A stretch of DNA of 46,226 bases from Planctomycetota bacterium. GTDB taxonomy: Bacteria > Planctomycetota > UBA8742 > UBA2392. The stretch's first letter is position 1; every line of letters starts with the position of its first letter. The position numbers were made by a program, and so were the translations under genes. This document shows, piece by piece, positions 8,608 to 16,269 of this stretch. The DNA is taken from positions 1-46,226 of the forward strand of contig JAJVIO010000037.1 in NCBI GenBank assembly GCA_022071975.1, written 5' to 3'. The notes under the pieces were generated by a model. That model was not told the origin of the DNA. It searched no databases and saw only the letters and a program-made list of their open reading frames with translations.

Positions 8608-8796
8608 GGCCGTGTCCTCCGTTGGCTCTGCAACGACAGTATACACCGCAAGTGCACAGTATGCACATATTGCACGTCAATTTTGTTTTACGTAAGAAGC
8701 ACCATAAGTTGCTACTAAATAATGCTTTAAGATTTCCGCCCGCGTTTCATTTTAAAGAAATTGCACATTTCGTGTATGGGGCTGCACGTTGCGGCC
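8608..8796. promoter_or_regulatory. AT-rich promoter region with 9-bp-spaced TGCAC repeats
   Basis: This is the most AT-rich stretch in the window, lying between the cyclase start and the stop of the FmdE-like gene. TGCAC occurs at 8653-8657, 8662-8666 and 8671-8675, an exact 9-bp period, close upstream of the cyclase on its coding side. Two more TGCAC words lie farther out at about 8760-8790. The regular spacing suggests an operator, but no regulator is identified. Confidence 0.45.
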
Positions 8797-9399
8797 CTAC
8801 ATCGTGACCTGAAACAGTTGCTCTCCAAGCTTCAATACGGATTCGATGCGCTCCTGCCAGGCCCGCTGGAACAGCGCCGCATGCTGCGGATCGCCCTCCA
8901 GGGCCGGTTTCATTGACTTACTCAAGCCCGCGCCGCCCTGGATGCGCTCCGGCAGCGGCAGCAGCCCCACTCTTGCGCCCGTGTCGATGCGCTCAAACCA
9001 GATGCTGCCGTAGGGCTCCAGCGTCGGCTCGTACCTCAGCAGGTGCTGGCGGCTGAAACGCCCCGCCAGGCCGCGGAAGCCGTCGTCGCCCGCAGCACCC
9101 GTGATGTAGGCCGCAACCCGCGCCAGCGGCCCGTTGGCGAACTGGTCCGGCGCTGATGCCATGGTGATTCGCACACCGCCGCGCTCCGGCAGGGCGCCCT
9201 GGTAGAGGCGCTGCAAGGCGATGCGCGTGGCGGTGAAGGCCGTGGCCACGGTCGGGCACAGGTGCCCGGCAAAGCGCCCGGCGTCCTCAAGCGTGAATTC
9301 GAAGGGCTCGGCGGCTTCGCGAAAGCCCAGGAACTCAGCCAGCGGGTCGCGCAGGCGGATCGGCTCGGTTTGAAGGGCCAACTTGTGCAAAGGCGTCAT
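8797..9399 (-). CDS. FmdE-like protein coupled to NnrS
   Basis: A 200-residue soluble protein. The core FAGHLCPTVATAFTATRIAL, then MASAPDQFANGPLARVAAYITGAAGDDGF, resembles the FmdE fold (GHxCPG...TGCxxG), but most of the Cys ligands of true FmdE are missing and only one Cys remains in the motif. The start ATG overlaps the nnrS stop (ATGA, 9396-9399), so translation is coupled and the two proteins likely act together, probably in nitric oxide or haem-related metabolism (inference). A longer frame reading back to 9816 exists but runs through nnrS and is discarded. The biochemical activity is unknown. Confidence 0.7.
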   Translation of the reverse strand: MTPLHKLALQTEPIRLRDPLAEFLGFREAAEPFEFTLEDAGRFAGHLCPTVATAFTATRIALQRLYQGALPERGGVRITMASAPDQFANGPLARVAAYITGAAGDDGFRGLAGRFSRQHLLRYEPTLEPYGSIWFERIDTGARVGLLPLPERIQGGAGLSKSMKPALEGDPQHAALFQRAWQERIESVLKLGEQLFQVTM

Positions 9400-10952
9400 C
9401 GGCGGGCCTCCGTGATGGCCCGATCCAGCCGCGCCATCACCTCCGCCAGCCGATGGCCGTTGTGCTCGGCGGCGACGGCCACGGACTCGGCCCCGCCGCA
9501 GCAGGCGTCCATGCACAACTCCGAAAACACCGGCACCGTGGCGGGGAAACGACGGGCGACCTCGGCCACGGTCAAGGCCGGGTCGATCGCCGGTTTGGGC
9601 GGCGCGGGCGGGGCTTTTGCCGGCGCGGATCTGGCTGCCCCCGGGACGGGCTTGAACATCAGGCGCGCGAGGTGCGCCGCCCACAACCCCAGGCCCAGCA
9701 GCACGGCGGCCCCCGAAGGCGCCAGCCAGGCCAGGTTGGCGGGATTGATGTCCGAGGCGATCTCGACGCTGATGCGCCACACGATCGCCAGGTTCAGCAG
9801 CGCGAACACGCCCCACAGCGCAGGCAGCTTCGCCCGTTCGTTGCCGGTCAGGCGCGGCACCACCCTGGACGAGACGCCCACGATCATCATGGCGATGAAA
9901 CCCAGCGTGAGCGCGTGGCGCATGCCGCCGTGGTAGCCGTGGCCGAAACCGCCCGCCACCAGCGCGATGTACAGCGGCTCCAGCACCAGCATCAGCAGGC
10001 TCAACAGCAGCCAGAACTGCGCCGCGCGCACGAATTTCACGCTGCGGTCCGCCAGCGGCACGCGCGAAAAGGGCCTGAACGACAGCGACATCGCCGCGAG
10101 TGACCCGGCCAGTGCCAGCGCCCCCAGGTAGTAGGCGCCCCGCAGACTGCTCATCGGCAATTCAACCCAGCCGCGCCGCGCGGCGACGCTCAGCGGAAAC
10201 GCGATCACCATCAGCAGCAACGCCCCGTTGAACACCCACAGCAGGCGGCCGAACAGCTTCTCTGACGGCGCCCTGAAGCCGAATACAGCCGGCAGGATGT
10301 GCAGCATCACGCCCATCACCACCAGCGTAATCGCGCCAAATAGCTGCACGTTGCGCAGCGGGTCCTGGAACGCCGAGACGCGTTCCACCACGGCCGTGAA
10401 GTCGGAAGCGCCCAGCAGCAGGGCGTAGAAGGCGCCGCTCAGGGCCACGCTCAGCAGGTACCACACGGCCGAGGCGAGCACAAAGCGCTCATGCATGCGG
10501 CGCGGCCCGCGCAGGGTGCGGAACAGGACGAAGGCGAAAATGCCAAACGCCGCCAGCTCGAGCGCCGTGCCTGCCAGGGCGACCACGGCCGCGACCGGGT
10601 GCACCGTGAAGTCGGCGCCGTGGCCAAGGAACTCGCCGAAGAAGCGCCCGGCCAGGCCGGCCAGCAGCAGCGGCAGGGAAGCCGCGGCCAGGCGCGGGTG
10701 GCTGAGTTGCGCGCCGCGGAAGCGCGGCAGGGCCTGGTAGCCGAAGCCCATCACGAAACAGCCCACGAAGCCGTAGATCATGGCGTGGGCGTGGGCGTTC
10801 AGTGTGTGTATGCCGGCGGCGAAGTAGCTTGCGCCGCGGCCCATCTCGAGCATCAGCCAGGTGCCAAGGGCCGCGCCGGCGGCCAGCGCGATGAACAGGC
10901 CGGCGGCGAAGAAGCCGCGGAAGATGGGGGATGGAGGCTGCGGCTGGTTCAT
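9396..10952 (-). CDS. nnrS: NnrS-family membrane protein with C-terminal DUF542 (ScdA_N) domain
   Basis: NnrS proteins are haem/copper membrane proteins that protect against nitric oxide by an unresolved mechanism. Residues ~10-435 form about twelve helices with conserved His-rich segments, including NAHAHAMIYGFVGCFVMGFGYQ, VVMGVMLHILPAVFGF and GMRHALTLGFIAMMIVGV. After a Pro/Ala linker, residues ~448-515 form a DUF542-like domain (LTVAEVARRFPATVPVF, then CMDACCGG), the N-terminal module of RIC/ScdA iron-cluster repair proteins. The start has AGGAG just upstream. It overlaps the FmdE-like gene, forming a two-gene operon. The upstream region holds a repeated GGATAT word that could be part of a promoter or operator. 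Confidence 0.9.
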   Translation of the reverse strand: MNQPQPPSPIFRGFFAAGLFIALAAGAALGTWLMLEMGRGASYFAAGIHTLNAHAHAMIYGFVGCFVMGFGYQALPRFRGAQLSHPRLAAASLPLLLAGLAGRFFGEFLGHGADFTVHPVAAVVALAGTALELAAFGIFAFVLFRTLRGPRRMHERFVLASAVWYLLSVALSGAFYALLLGASDFTAVVERVSAFQDPLRNVQLFGAITLVVMGVMLHILPAVFGFRAPSEKLFGRLLWVFNGALLLMVIAFPLSVAARRGWVELPMSSLRGAYYLGALALAGSLAAMSLSFRPFSRVPLADRSVKFVRAAQFWLLLSLLMLVLEPLYIALVAGGFGHGYHGGMRHALTLGFIAMMIVGVSSRVVPRLTGNERAKLPALWGVFALLNLAIVWRISVEIASDINPANLAWLAPSGAAVLLGLGLWAAHLARLMFKPVPGAARSAPAKAPPAPPKPAIDPALTVAEVARRFPATVPVFSELCMDACCGGAESVAVAAEHNGHRLAEVMARLDRAITEARR

Positions 10953-11076
10953 GGCTGTCTCCTTGCTGGCCTAAATCAGATAAACATATCCGAATATCCA
11001 GCGCAAGGGGAAATTGCGACGGGTTCGCAATTCGCGCGCTGTGGTCGCCTCCCGCCCCCCTTGCTACCCTTGCGGC
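10953..11076. promoter_or_regulatory. Divergent promoter region nnrS / DUF2752
   Basis: AT-rich around 10970-11000. On the nnrS strand it contains GGATATTCGGATATG (a direct GGATAT repeat) followed by TTTATCTGATTTAGG, then the AAGGAG ribosome site. It is a plausible site for a nitric-oxide-responsive regulator, but I see no perfect FNR/DNR (TTGAT-N4-ATCAA) site. Confidence 0.4.
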
Positions 11077-11559
11077 ATGGAAACCGCCCTCGGCATGCAG
11101 GCTCAGCAGCCTTCGCAACCGCGCATACGCCTGCGCGTCGCGCCGGCCGAAAGCCGCATGCCCTCGCCCTGGGAGCTCTATTCGCTGGTGCTGCTGGTGG
11201 GCGCCGCGGTGTACATTCCGCTTTCCTACATGATGCCCATGCCCTCGGTCGAAAGCCCGCTGCGCTACACCGGCCTGGCCTGCCCCCTGTGCGGCGGCAC
11301 CCGCGCCGTGACTGCCCTCTGCACCGGGCAGCTGGAACTGGCGGTGAAGTACAACCCGCTGGCGCTGGTGGTGTTCGCGCTGCTGGTGTGGGGCGCGTTC
11401 AGCTGGCTGTTCATGGTGCTGCCGCTGCGCAAGCGCCTGGTGCTTGAGGCCACCCGCGGGCAGATCGCCCTGTTCTGGACGCTGGCCGGGCTGGCGCTGA
11501 TCGCCAACTGGGCCTACGTGCTGTGGGCCGGCATGTACCAGGTGCCCCTGAAGTTGTAA
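11077..11559 (+). CDS. DUF2752 membrane protein
   Basis: A 160-residue protein with three membrane helices. It carries the DUF2752 signature CPLCGGTRAVTAL followed by a short helix and KYNPLALVVFALLVW. The CPxCGGTR motif suggests a metal or redox role, but no function has been established for the family. The ATG at 11077 is the first plausible start, although a second Met lies seven codons later. The gene sits 48 bp upstream of dnaX on the same strand and could share its transcript. Confidence 0.85.
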   Translation: METALGMQAQQPSQPRIRLRVAPAESRMPSPWELYSLVLLVGAAVYIPLSYMMPMPSVESPLRYTGLACPLCGGTRAVTALCTGQLELAVKYNPLALVVFALLVWGAFSWLFMVLPLRKRLVLEATRGQIALFWTLAGLALIANWAYVLWAGMYQVPLKL

Positions 11560-11607
11560 GCGCATCCCGTCATTGACCCCACCCGCGTTCGCGAGTCCAA
11601 TGCGTTC

Positions 11608-12930
11608 ATGGCTGAACCCGGCTACACCGTGCTTGCCCGCAAGTACCGGCCCGCGAAATTTGCGGACCTGGTGGGGCAGCCCCACGTGGTGAAAGCGCTC
11701 AGCAACGCGATCAACACCAACCGCGTGGCGCAGGCCTTCCTGTTCACCGGCTCGCGCGGCACGGGCAAGACCAGCTCGGCCCGCATCCTGGCCAGCGCCT
11801 TGAACTGCCTGGAAAGAAAACCCGGCGAGTTTGAACCCTGCGGAAAATGCGCCAGCTGCCGCGACATCGCCCGCAGCGAAGACCTGGACGTGGTCGAGAT
11901 GGACGCGGCAAGCAACAGCCGCGTCGATGACGTGCGCGAGCGCCTCGAATCCGTGGAAACCCGTCCCGCGCGCGGCAAGTTCCGCATCTTCATCATCGAC
12001 GAAGTGCACATGCTCTCAACCAGCGCCTTCAACGCGCTGCTGAAGACCATCGAGGAGCCGCCGCCCCACGTAAAATTCATCCTGGCCACCACCAACCCGG
12101 AGAAGATCCCCGAGACCATCCTCTCGCGCTGTCAGCGTTACGACTTCCGGCGCGTGACACTCAGCGAAATCGTGGCCTGGCTCGAGGCCATCTGCGCCAA
12201 AGAGAACCTGCAACCCAAAGACGGCGTCCTGCGCGCCGTGGCCGAAATGGCCGAAGGCGGCATGCGCGATGCCCTGGGCAAAGTTGACCAGCTGGTCGCT
12301 TTCTCAGGCGCCAAGCCCGGCCTGGAAGACGCCGAGCGCGTGTTCGGACTTATCGGCCGCGCAAAACTGCTGGAGCTGCTGACGGCGCTCGCGGGCGGCG
12401 ACGCGCGCGCGGGCATCCTGTTTGCCGAAGAAGTGTTTGACAGCGGCAAAGACGTGGCGGAGGTGCTGGCCTCGCTGGTGGGTCTGGCGCGCACCCTGCT
12501 GCTGGTGGCCGCGGGCGGCGCGGATACACGCGGCATTGACGTGCCGGAAAACGAGTTGCCGGCCTTGCGGCAAGTGGCGCAGGCGTACGGGATTCACGGG
12601 CTGGTGTACCTGGCGGAGCTGCTGACGGATTGCCGGCAGCGGGTGCGACGCGCGGCGTTTCCGCGAGTGCTTGTAGAGACAACTTTAGTCAAATTATCGA
12701 TGGTGGGGCGGCTGGAACCGCTGGAGGCGCTGCTGGCGCGACTTGACGAAGTGTCAGATGCTCCAGTATCAGAAGTGATAAATAATATTACACCTGCTGC
12801 CCGGGAACGGTCGCCACAAGAACCAAAACCCGCACAGAACGCCCCTGCAACCGGGGGTAGTGAGCGCCCCTTAAGTGCCCGGGAAAAGACCGCGCTGGAC
12901 GCCGTAAAGCGCCAATTTGGCGCGACTTAG
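11608..12930 (+). CDS. dnaX: DNA polymerase III subunit gamma/tau
   Basis: Clamp-loader ATPase of the replisome. Walker A is GSRGTGKTS (48-56). The zinc cysteines are Cys67, Cys78, Cys81 and Cys84 (CGKCASC), and Walker B is IIDEVHML, followed by ILSRCQRYDF with the SRC arginine finger. At 440 residues it is gamma-sized: it lacks the long C-terminal tau domains that bind the replicative helicase and polymerase in E. coli, ending in a short Pro/Ala-rich tail. The tail region is locally AT-rich (ATAATATTACAC). I did not find a slippage heptamer of the E. coli type. It is followed by ybaB, the usual neighbour. Confidence 0.97.
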   Translation: MAEPGYTVLARKYRPAKFADLVGQPHVVKALSNAINTNRVAQAFLFTGSRGTGKTSSARILASALNCLERKPGEFEPCGKCASCRDIARSEDLDVVEMDAASNSRVDDVRERLESVETRPARGKFRIFIIDEVHMLSTSAFNALLKTIEEPPPHVKFILATTNPEKIPETILSRCQRYDFRRVTLSEIVAWLEAICAKENLQPKDGVLRAVAEMAEGGMRDALGKVDQLVAFSGAKPGLEDAERVFGLIGRAKLLELLTALAGGDARAGILFAEEVFDSGKDVAEVLASLVGLARTLLLVAAGGADTRGIDVPENELPALRQVAQAYGIHGLVYLAELLTDCRQRVRRAAFPRVLVETTLVKLSMVGRLEPLEALLARLDEVSDAPVSEVINNITPAARERSPQEPKPAQNAPATGGSERPLSAREKTALDAVKRQFGAT

Positions 12931-13013
12931 GGCGATTGCGTGATATCGTCACATTCTACTCTTGATTCAAGATAACCAGTCATTTATATATTTCGGCACT
13001 TCACGGAGATGTT
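12931..13013 (+). promoter_or_regulatory. Likely promoter upstream of ybaB
   Basis: An AT-rich gap with TTGATT and, 16 bases on, TTATAT, a plausible -35/-10 pair. GGAG sits just before the ybaB ATG. This would allow ybaB to be expressed independently of dnaX. Confidence 0.4.
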
Positions 13014-13334
13014 ATGTCAGGCTTAGGCAATTTCAGTGAGTTGATGAAGCAGGCCCAGCGCATGCAGCGCGATATGGGCAAAATCCAGGAAGAGCTCAAG
13101 GAACGCTACGTGGAGGGCTCGGCCGGTGACGGGCTGGTCAAGGTGATCTGCTCGGGCGCCAATGAGCTGGTAAAGATTGAGATCAACCCAGAAGCCGTAG
13201 ACACGGAAGACATGTCACTGCTGGAAGACCTCGTAGTGGCGGCAGTCAACAACGGCCTGAAGAAGGCGGACGAGCTTCGGCAGTCCGAGATGGCCAAGGT
13301 GACTGGCGGCATGAATTTCCCGGGCATGTTCTAG
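13014..13334 (+). CDS. ybaB: YbaB/EbfC nucleoid-associated protein
   Basis: A 106-residue DNA-binding protein that forms dimers on the nucleoid. It starts MSGLGNFSELMKQAQRMQ with the family's N-terminal coiled coil, then VICSGANELVKIEINPEAVD and the VVAAVNNGLKKADE segment, ending GGMNFPGMF. This is normal length. The dnaX-ybaB order is conserved in bacteria; the usual third member recR is absent here and a Crp/Fnr regulator follows instead. Confidence 0.96.
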   Translation: MSGLGNFSELMKQAQRMQRDMGKIQEELKERYVEGSAGDGLVKVICSGANELVKIEINPEAVDTEDMSLLEDLVVAAVNNGLKKADELRQSEMAKVTGGMNFPGMF

Positions 13335-13416
13335 GGCGGACCGGGAAGGTGAGGCAAGGCATGTTCGTTCCGTAGCTGGGCGCGGGCTGTCCACCCTTAG
13401 GTAAAGGAACCATCTG

Positions 13417-14106
13417 ATGCACACCACCGACACTCTTAAAGACATCCCAATCTTCAAGGGCCTGCCCGAAGAGACGCTGAACCAGCTGGAGGCACGCACC
13501 AGCATCAAGCGCCTCGAAGACGGCGAGGTCTACATGAACGCAGGCCAGCCGCCCAAGGCCTTCTGCGTCGTGCTTTCCGGCCAGCTCAAGTTCTACCGCG
13601 TCAACAAGGCCGGCAAAGAGCAGGTGTTCGGCTACGCCAAGCCCCATGAGGCGTTCGGGCTCAGCTCATTGACCGACCCGTACCGCACCGTGCCGGTGAA
13701 CTGCATCTCGCGCGCGAGCACCGAAATCGCCGAGATCGACCTGGCGGCGATCCGCGAGATCATGCATCGCGAGCCCAAGCTGGCGGTGGCAATCCTGAAG
13801 GAACAGACCAAGCGCTTCAGCAACATGCTTGACCTGGTGGACCAGCTCTCGCTGAAGGACGCCCACAACCGCCTCGCCAACTGGCTGGACGGCTGGATCG
13901 CCGACAACCACCCGGACGCCGGCGACGCCGAGCTGCTGGTCGTGCTGCCCTACACCCAGTCCGAAATCGCAGCCCAGATCGGCACCGTCCGCGAGGTCGT
14001 GTCGCGCGGCTTCAGCCGCATGGAAAAAGAAGGCATCCTGCGCGCCAGTGGCAAGCGGGTCACCATCCTGAACCGCAAGCGCCTGCGCCAGATGGCCGAA
14101 AGCTAA
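13417..14106 (+). CDS. Crp/Fnr-family transcriptional regulator
   Basis: A 229-residue regulator. The N-terminal cyclic-nucleotide-type effector domain (~15-125) includes FKGLPEETLNQLE and FCVVLSGQLKFYRVNKAGKE. A long dimer helix follows, then a C-terminal winged helix-turn-helix (YTQSEIAAQIGTVREVVSR). There is no N-terminal Cys cluster, so it is not an FNR iron-sulphur sensor, and it could be a DNR-type haem/NO sensor or bind another ligand. The nnrS operon about 2.5 kb upstream makes an NO-response role attractive but unproven. AAAGGA lies upstream of the ATG, and a strong terminator follows. Confidence 0.93.
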   Translation: MHTTDTLKDIPIFKGLPEETLNQLEARTSIKRLEDGEVYMNAGQPPKAFCVVLSGQLKFYRVNKAGKEQVFGYAKPHEAFGLSSLTDPYRTVPVNCISRASTEIAEIDLAAIREIMHREPKLAVAILKEQTKRFSNMLDLVDQLSLKDAHNRLANWLDGWIADNHPDAGDAELLVVLPYTQSEIAAQIGTVREVVSRGFSRMEKEGILRASGKRVTILNRKRLRQMAES

Positions 14107-14125
14107 ACCGCGCAGCATCGCTCAC

Positions 14126-14164
14126 GCATCCGGGCCGGGGGAAACCCCGGCCCGGGTGCTTTTT
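14126..14164 (+). terminator. Intrinsic terminator of the Crp/Fnr gene
   Basis: A 15-bp stem with one G-T wobble (GCATCCGGGCCGGGG / CCCCGGCCCGGGTGC), a GAAA loop, and TTTTT at 14160-14164. It sits 19 bases after the stop codon. Confidence 0.93.
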
Positions 14165-14268
14165 CACGTAGGTCGCTTCCCGCGAATTCTGGTGCGTCGG
14201 GCAGGGCGCGATCTATGCTCTTCGTCGCATTCTGCTTCCCTGACAACTCTTGCGGAAAGTGAGTCGGT

Positions 14269-14964
14269 ATGCACAAGCCCTGCGGCCTGTGGGTGCTGGT
14301 CGTGATGGTGTTGGTTCTGGCCGCCTGCGGCGGCAGCAAGTCTCAGCCCGATAAAGACACGGCCGACGATGACAAGTGGTCGGCCAAGAACGTGAAGCGC
14401 GAGGACACCTCGAACCGCAACAGCGGCTCAGGCAACACCGGCGGCAACACGGCCGGCACAGGCGGCGGCAACACGGCCAAAGAGCCGGAGCCGGAGCCGG
14501 AGCCCCAGCCCGAAGTGCCCGAATCCGTTGCACGCACGAACATCGAGGGGAAGATCACCGAGTTCAGCAACGTGATCGCCCTCTGGGATGAAGTGAACCA
14601 CAGCGTGCGCTTCGTGGCCTGCACACAGGCGATCCCCGATGACCAGCTCGCGCGCCTGCGCAACGGCGAGCCTATTGAGGGCGGCGAGGTGCCGCACATC
14701 ATCTTCTCGTTCGTGCTTGAAGAGGGGACGACGACTTTGAACAAGGGCAAGGTCGAGAACTGGTTCTATGACTTCCACTGGCTGACCTCGCTGAGCCCGG
14801 CCAGCCTGCGCAACATCGGCAAAGAGACGATCAGCGTGCTGAACGGCAAAGCCAAGGTCGGCGAGACGCTGAAGCTGGTGATCAAGTTCGAGAGCGCCAA
14901 GGTCAAGGACGCACCCGCTGAGCAGTTTGACTTCGAGGTCAACTTCGAAGTCGTGCTGCAGTAG
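14269..14964 (+). CDS. Lipoprotein of unknown function
   Basis: A 231-residue secreted protein with a lipoprotein signal peptide: hydrophobic stretch then lipobox LAAC with Cys at ~24. The mature part begins with a disordered linker of Gly/Asn/Thr repeats (GNTGGNTAGTGGGNT) and a run of Glu-Pro dipeptides, which would let the domain extend from the membrane. The globular domain (~85-231) is rich in beta-type sequence and includes SVRFVACTQAIPDDQLA. I do not recognise it. The codons immediately abut the convergent lipB stop. It likely has its own promoter, since a terminator lies upstream. Confidence 0.85.
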   Translation: MHKPCGLWVLVVMVLVLAACGGSKSQPDKDTADDDKWSAKNVKREDTSNRNSGSGNTGGNTAGTGGGNTAKEPEPEPEPQPEVPESVARTNIEGKITEFSNVIALWDEVNHSVRFVACTQAIPDDQLARLRNGEPIEGGEVPHIIFSFVLEEGTTTLNKGKVENWFYDFHWLTSLSPASLRNIGKETISVLNGKAKVGETLKLVIKFESAKVKDAPAEQFDFEVNFEVVLQ

Positions 14965-15696
14965 TCAGCGCAGCAGCACCTCGCGGAAGGCTTCAACAAT
15001 TCGGCCGCGCACTTCGTCCATGGCGGGTGCGCGGCCGAGCAGTGTTTGCAGGCTGGTGACGCCGCGGTCTTCGATGCCGCAGGGGACGATGTGCTGGAAC
15101 CAGGGCAGGCACTCGTCCGTCACGTTCAGGGCGAAGCCGTGCATGGTGCACCACTTGCGCACGCGCACGCCCAAAGCGGCGACTTTCGCCGCGGGCTTGG
15201 GGCTTGGGGCTTGGGGCTTGGCCTTTCCTGCCGCCTGCCGCCTGCCGCCTGCCGCCTGCTCCACCCACACGCCGGTCAGCCCTTCAATCCGCTCGCCTTG
15301 CAGGCCGTAGCTTGCCAGCACGCGGATGATCATCTCTTCCAGGCCGCGCATGTACTTGTGCAGATCACGGCCGCAGCTCAACCCGGCGAGTTTGCAGATC
15401 GGGTAGCCGGTGAGCTGGCCGGGGCCGTGGTAGGTGACCTCGCCGCCGCGCTCGACCTCGAAGGTGTCGGCGCCCAAGGCGCGCAGGGCGGCTTCGCCGG
15501 CGCCCATGTGTTCGGGGTCCGTGCGTTTGCCCCAGGTGTAGACCGGCTCGTGCTCGACCAGCAGCAGCGTGTCGCCGATAGCGCTGTCGATTCTTGCTTC
15601 AAGCAACTGCTTCTGCAGCTCCCAGACCTCGGCGTAGGGCCGCCGGCCGAGCCATTGCACGTCCAGGGACGCTGATTTTCCAGTTTGCTCGTGCAT
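14965..15696 (-). CDS. lipB: Octanoyl-[ACP]:protein octanoyltransferase LipB with repeat insertion
   Basis: Transfers octanoate from acyl carrier protein to lipoyl domains, the first step of lipoate synthesis. RGGEVTYHGPGQLTGYPI is the family signature. The catalytic dyad is Lys171 (AKVAALGVRVRKW) and Cys206 (HIVPCGI). Between GVWVE and Lys171 lies a ~23-residue Gln/Ala/Gly/Arg then Lys/Pro-rich stretch (147-169) that families normally lack. It is encoded by a two-part heptanucleotide repeat (15193-15256) like the one after the kinase gene at 41921. The frame is kept open, so the enzyme may tolerate the insertion as a loop. The lipoylated-complex component gene lpd lies 0.6 kb away. Confidence 0.95.
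   Translation of the reverse strand: MHEQTGKSASLDVQWLGRRPYAEVWELQKQLLEARIDSAIGDTLLLVEHEPVYTWGKRTDPEHMGAGEAALRALGADTFEVERGGEVTYHGPGQLTGYPICKLAGLSCGRDLHKYMRGLEEMIIRVLASYGLQGERIEGLTGVWVEQAAGGRRQAAGKAKPQAPSPKPAAKVAALGVRVRKWCTMHGFALNVTDECLPWFQHIVPCGIEDRGVTSLQTLLGRAPAMDEVRGRIVEAFREVLLR
15193..15256 (+). repeat. Two-part heptanucleotide repeat inside lipB
   Basis: Four GGGCTTG units (15193-15220), a short GGCCTTTCC-like spacer, then four TGCCGCC units (15229-15256). Order, orientation and unit length match the larger intergenic element at 41921-42173. It encodes the extra loop in LipB on the opposite strand. Confidence 0.93.
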
Positions 15697-15767
15697 GCTT
15701 TGCGGGGCGTCCTATGCTTCGCCGCTCAACCATAGCGTCGCTCAATACAATTCCGAAAGGACCCGTC

Positions 15768-16160
15768 ATGAAGAAGCTTTCCGGCCTGCTGGCCCTGGTC
15801 GTATTCACCATGCTGGTTGTGGCCTGCAGCGCCCCGGCCGACGAACCCGCCAAGAAGTGGGTGTCGTTCCTGGACAAGCACAAGGCCGCCATCGAAGGCG
15901 GCACGTTCGACGTGAAGACCTTCGAGACCGAGGGCAAGCCGCTGATCGAGGAGCTGAAGAAGCACCGCGACCCCAAGGAAAAGAAGATCCTGATGACCCA
16001 GGCGGTGCTGGATGAGTGGAACCGCGCGAACAAAGAGTTCGGCGACGCGGCCGACAAGATGACCGAGGAAAAGAAAGACCCCTCGGCGGCGCTGGCCTTC
16101 TACGGCATGGTGATGGAGCTGACCGGCGAAAAGACAGAAGGCGCCGGCAACGCGGAATAA
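15768..16160 (+). CDS. Small lipoprotein of unknown function
   Basis: A 130-residue protein with a lipoprotein signal (LVVACS lipobox, Cys at ~19). The mature part is a compact, highly charged helical domain rich in Lys and Glu (FLDKHKAAIEGGTFDVKTFE, then HRDPKEKKILMTQ). I recognise no family. The ATG at 15768 has AAAGGA upstream and is divergent from lipB across 71 bp. It is followed by two tandem hairpin repeats. Confidence 0.85.
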   Translation: MKKLSGLLALVVFTMLVVACSAPADEPAKKWVSFLDKHKAAIEGGTFDVKTFETEGKPLIEELKKHRDPKEKKILMTQAVLDEWNRANKEFGDAADKMTEEKKDPSAALAFYGMVMELTGEKTEGAGNAE

Positions 16161-16193
16161 CGACCAGTAGTCGGCAGGACACACGAATCGCAC

Positions 16194-16269
16194 GTAGGGA
16201 CACGCTGCCGCGTGTCCCTGCTCTGTTAATCCGCTCGCCCCGTAGGGACACGCTGCCGCGTGTCCCTAC
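16194..16269. repeat. Tandem pair of GTAGGGACACG hairpin repeats
   Basis: Two copies (16194-16219 and 16242-16269) of a palindrome with 12-base arms, GTAGGGACACGC and GCGTGTCCCTAC, around TGCC; the first copy lacks the final two bases. The end of the second copy supplies the TAG stop codon of lpd on the minus strand. They are REP-like elements without T-tracts. Confidence 0.88.

Noticed and set aside
9400-9816. Extension of the FmdE-like ORF upstream over nnrS
   Set aside because: The extra residues are the out-of-frame shadow of nnrS, and the ATGA overlap gives a natural start at 9399.
12700-12930. Programmed frameshift site in dnaX producing gamma and tau
   Set aside because: I see no A-rich slippery heptamer, and the gene ends as a gamma-length product without a longer tau frame that I can recognise.
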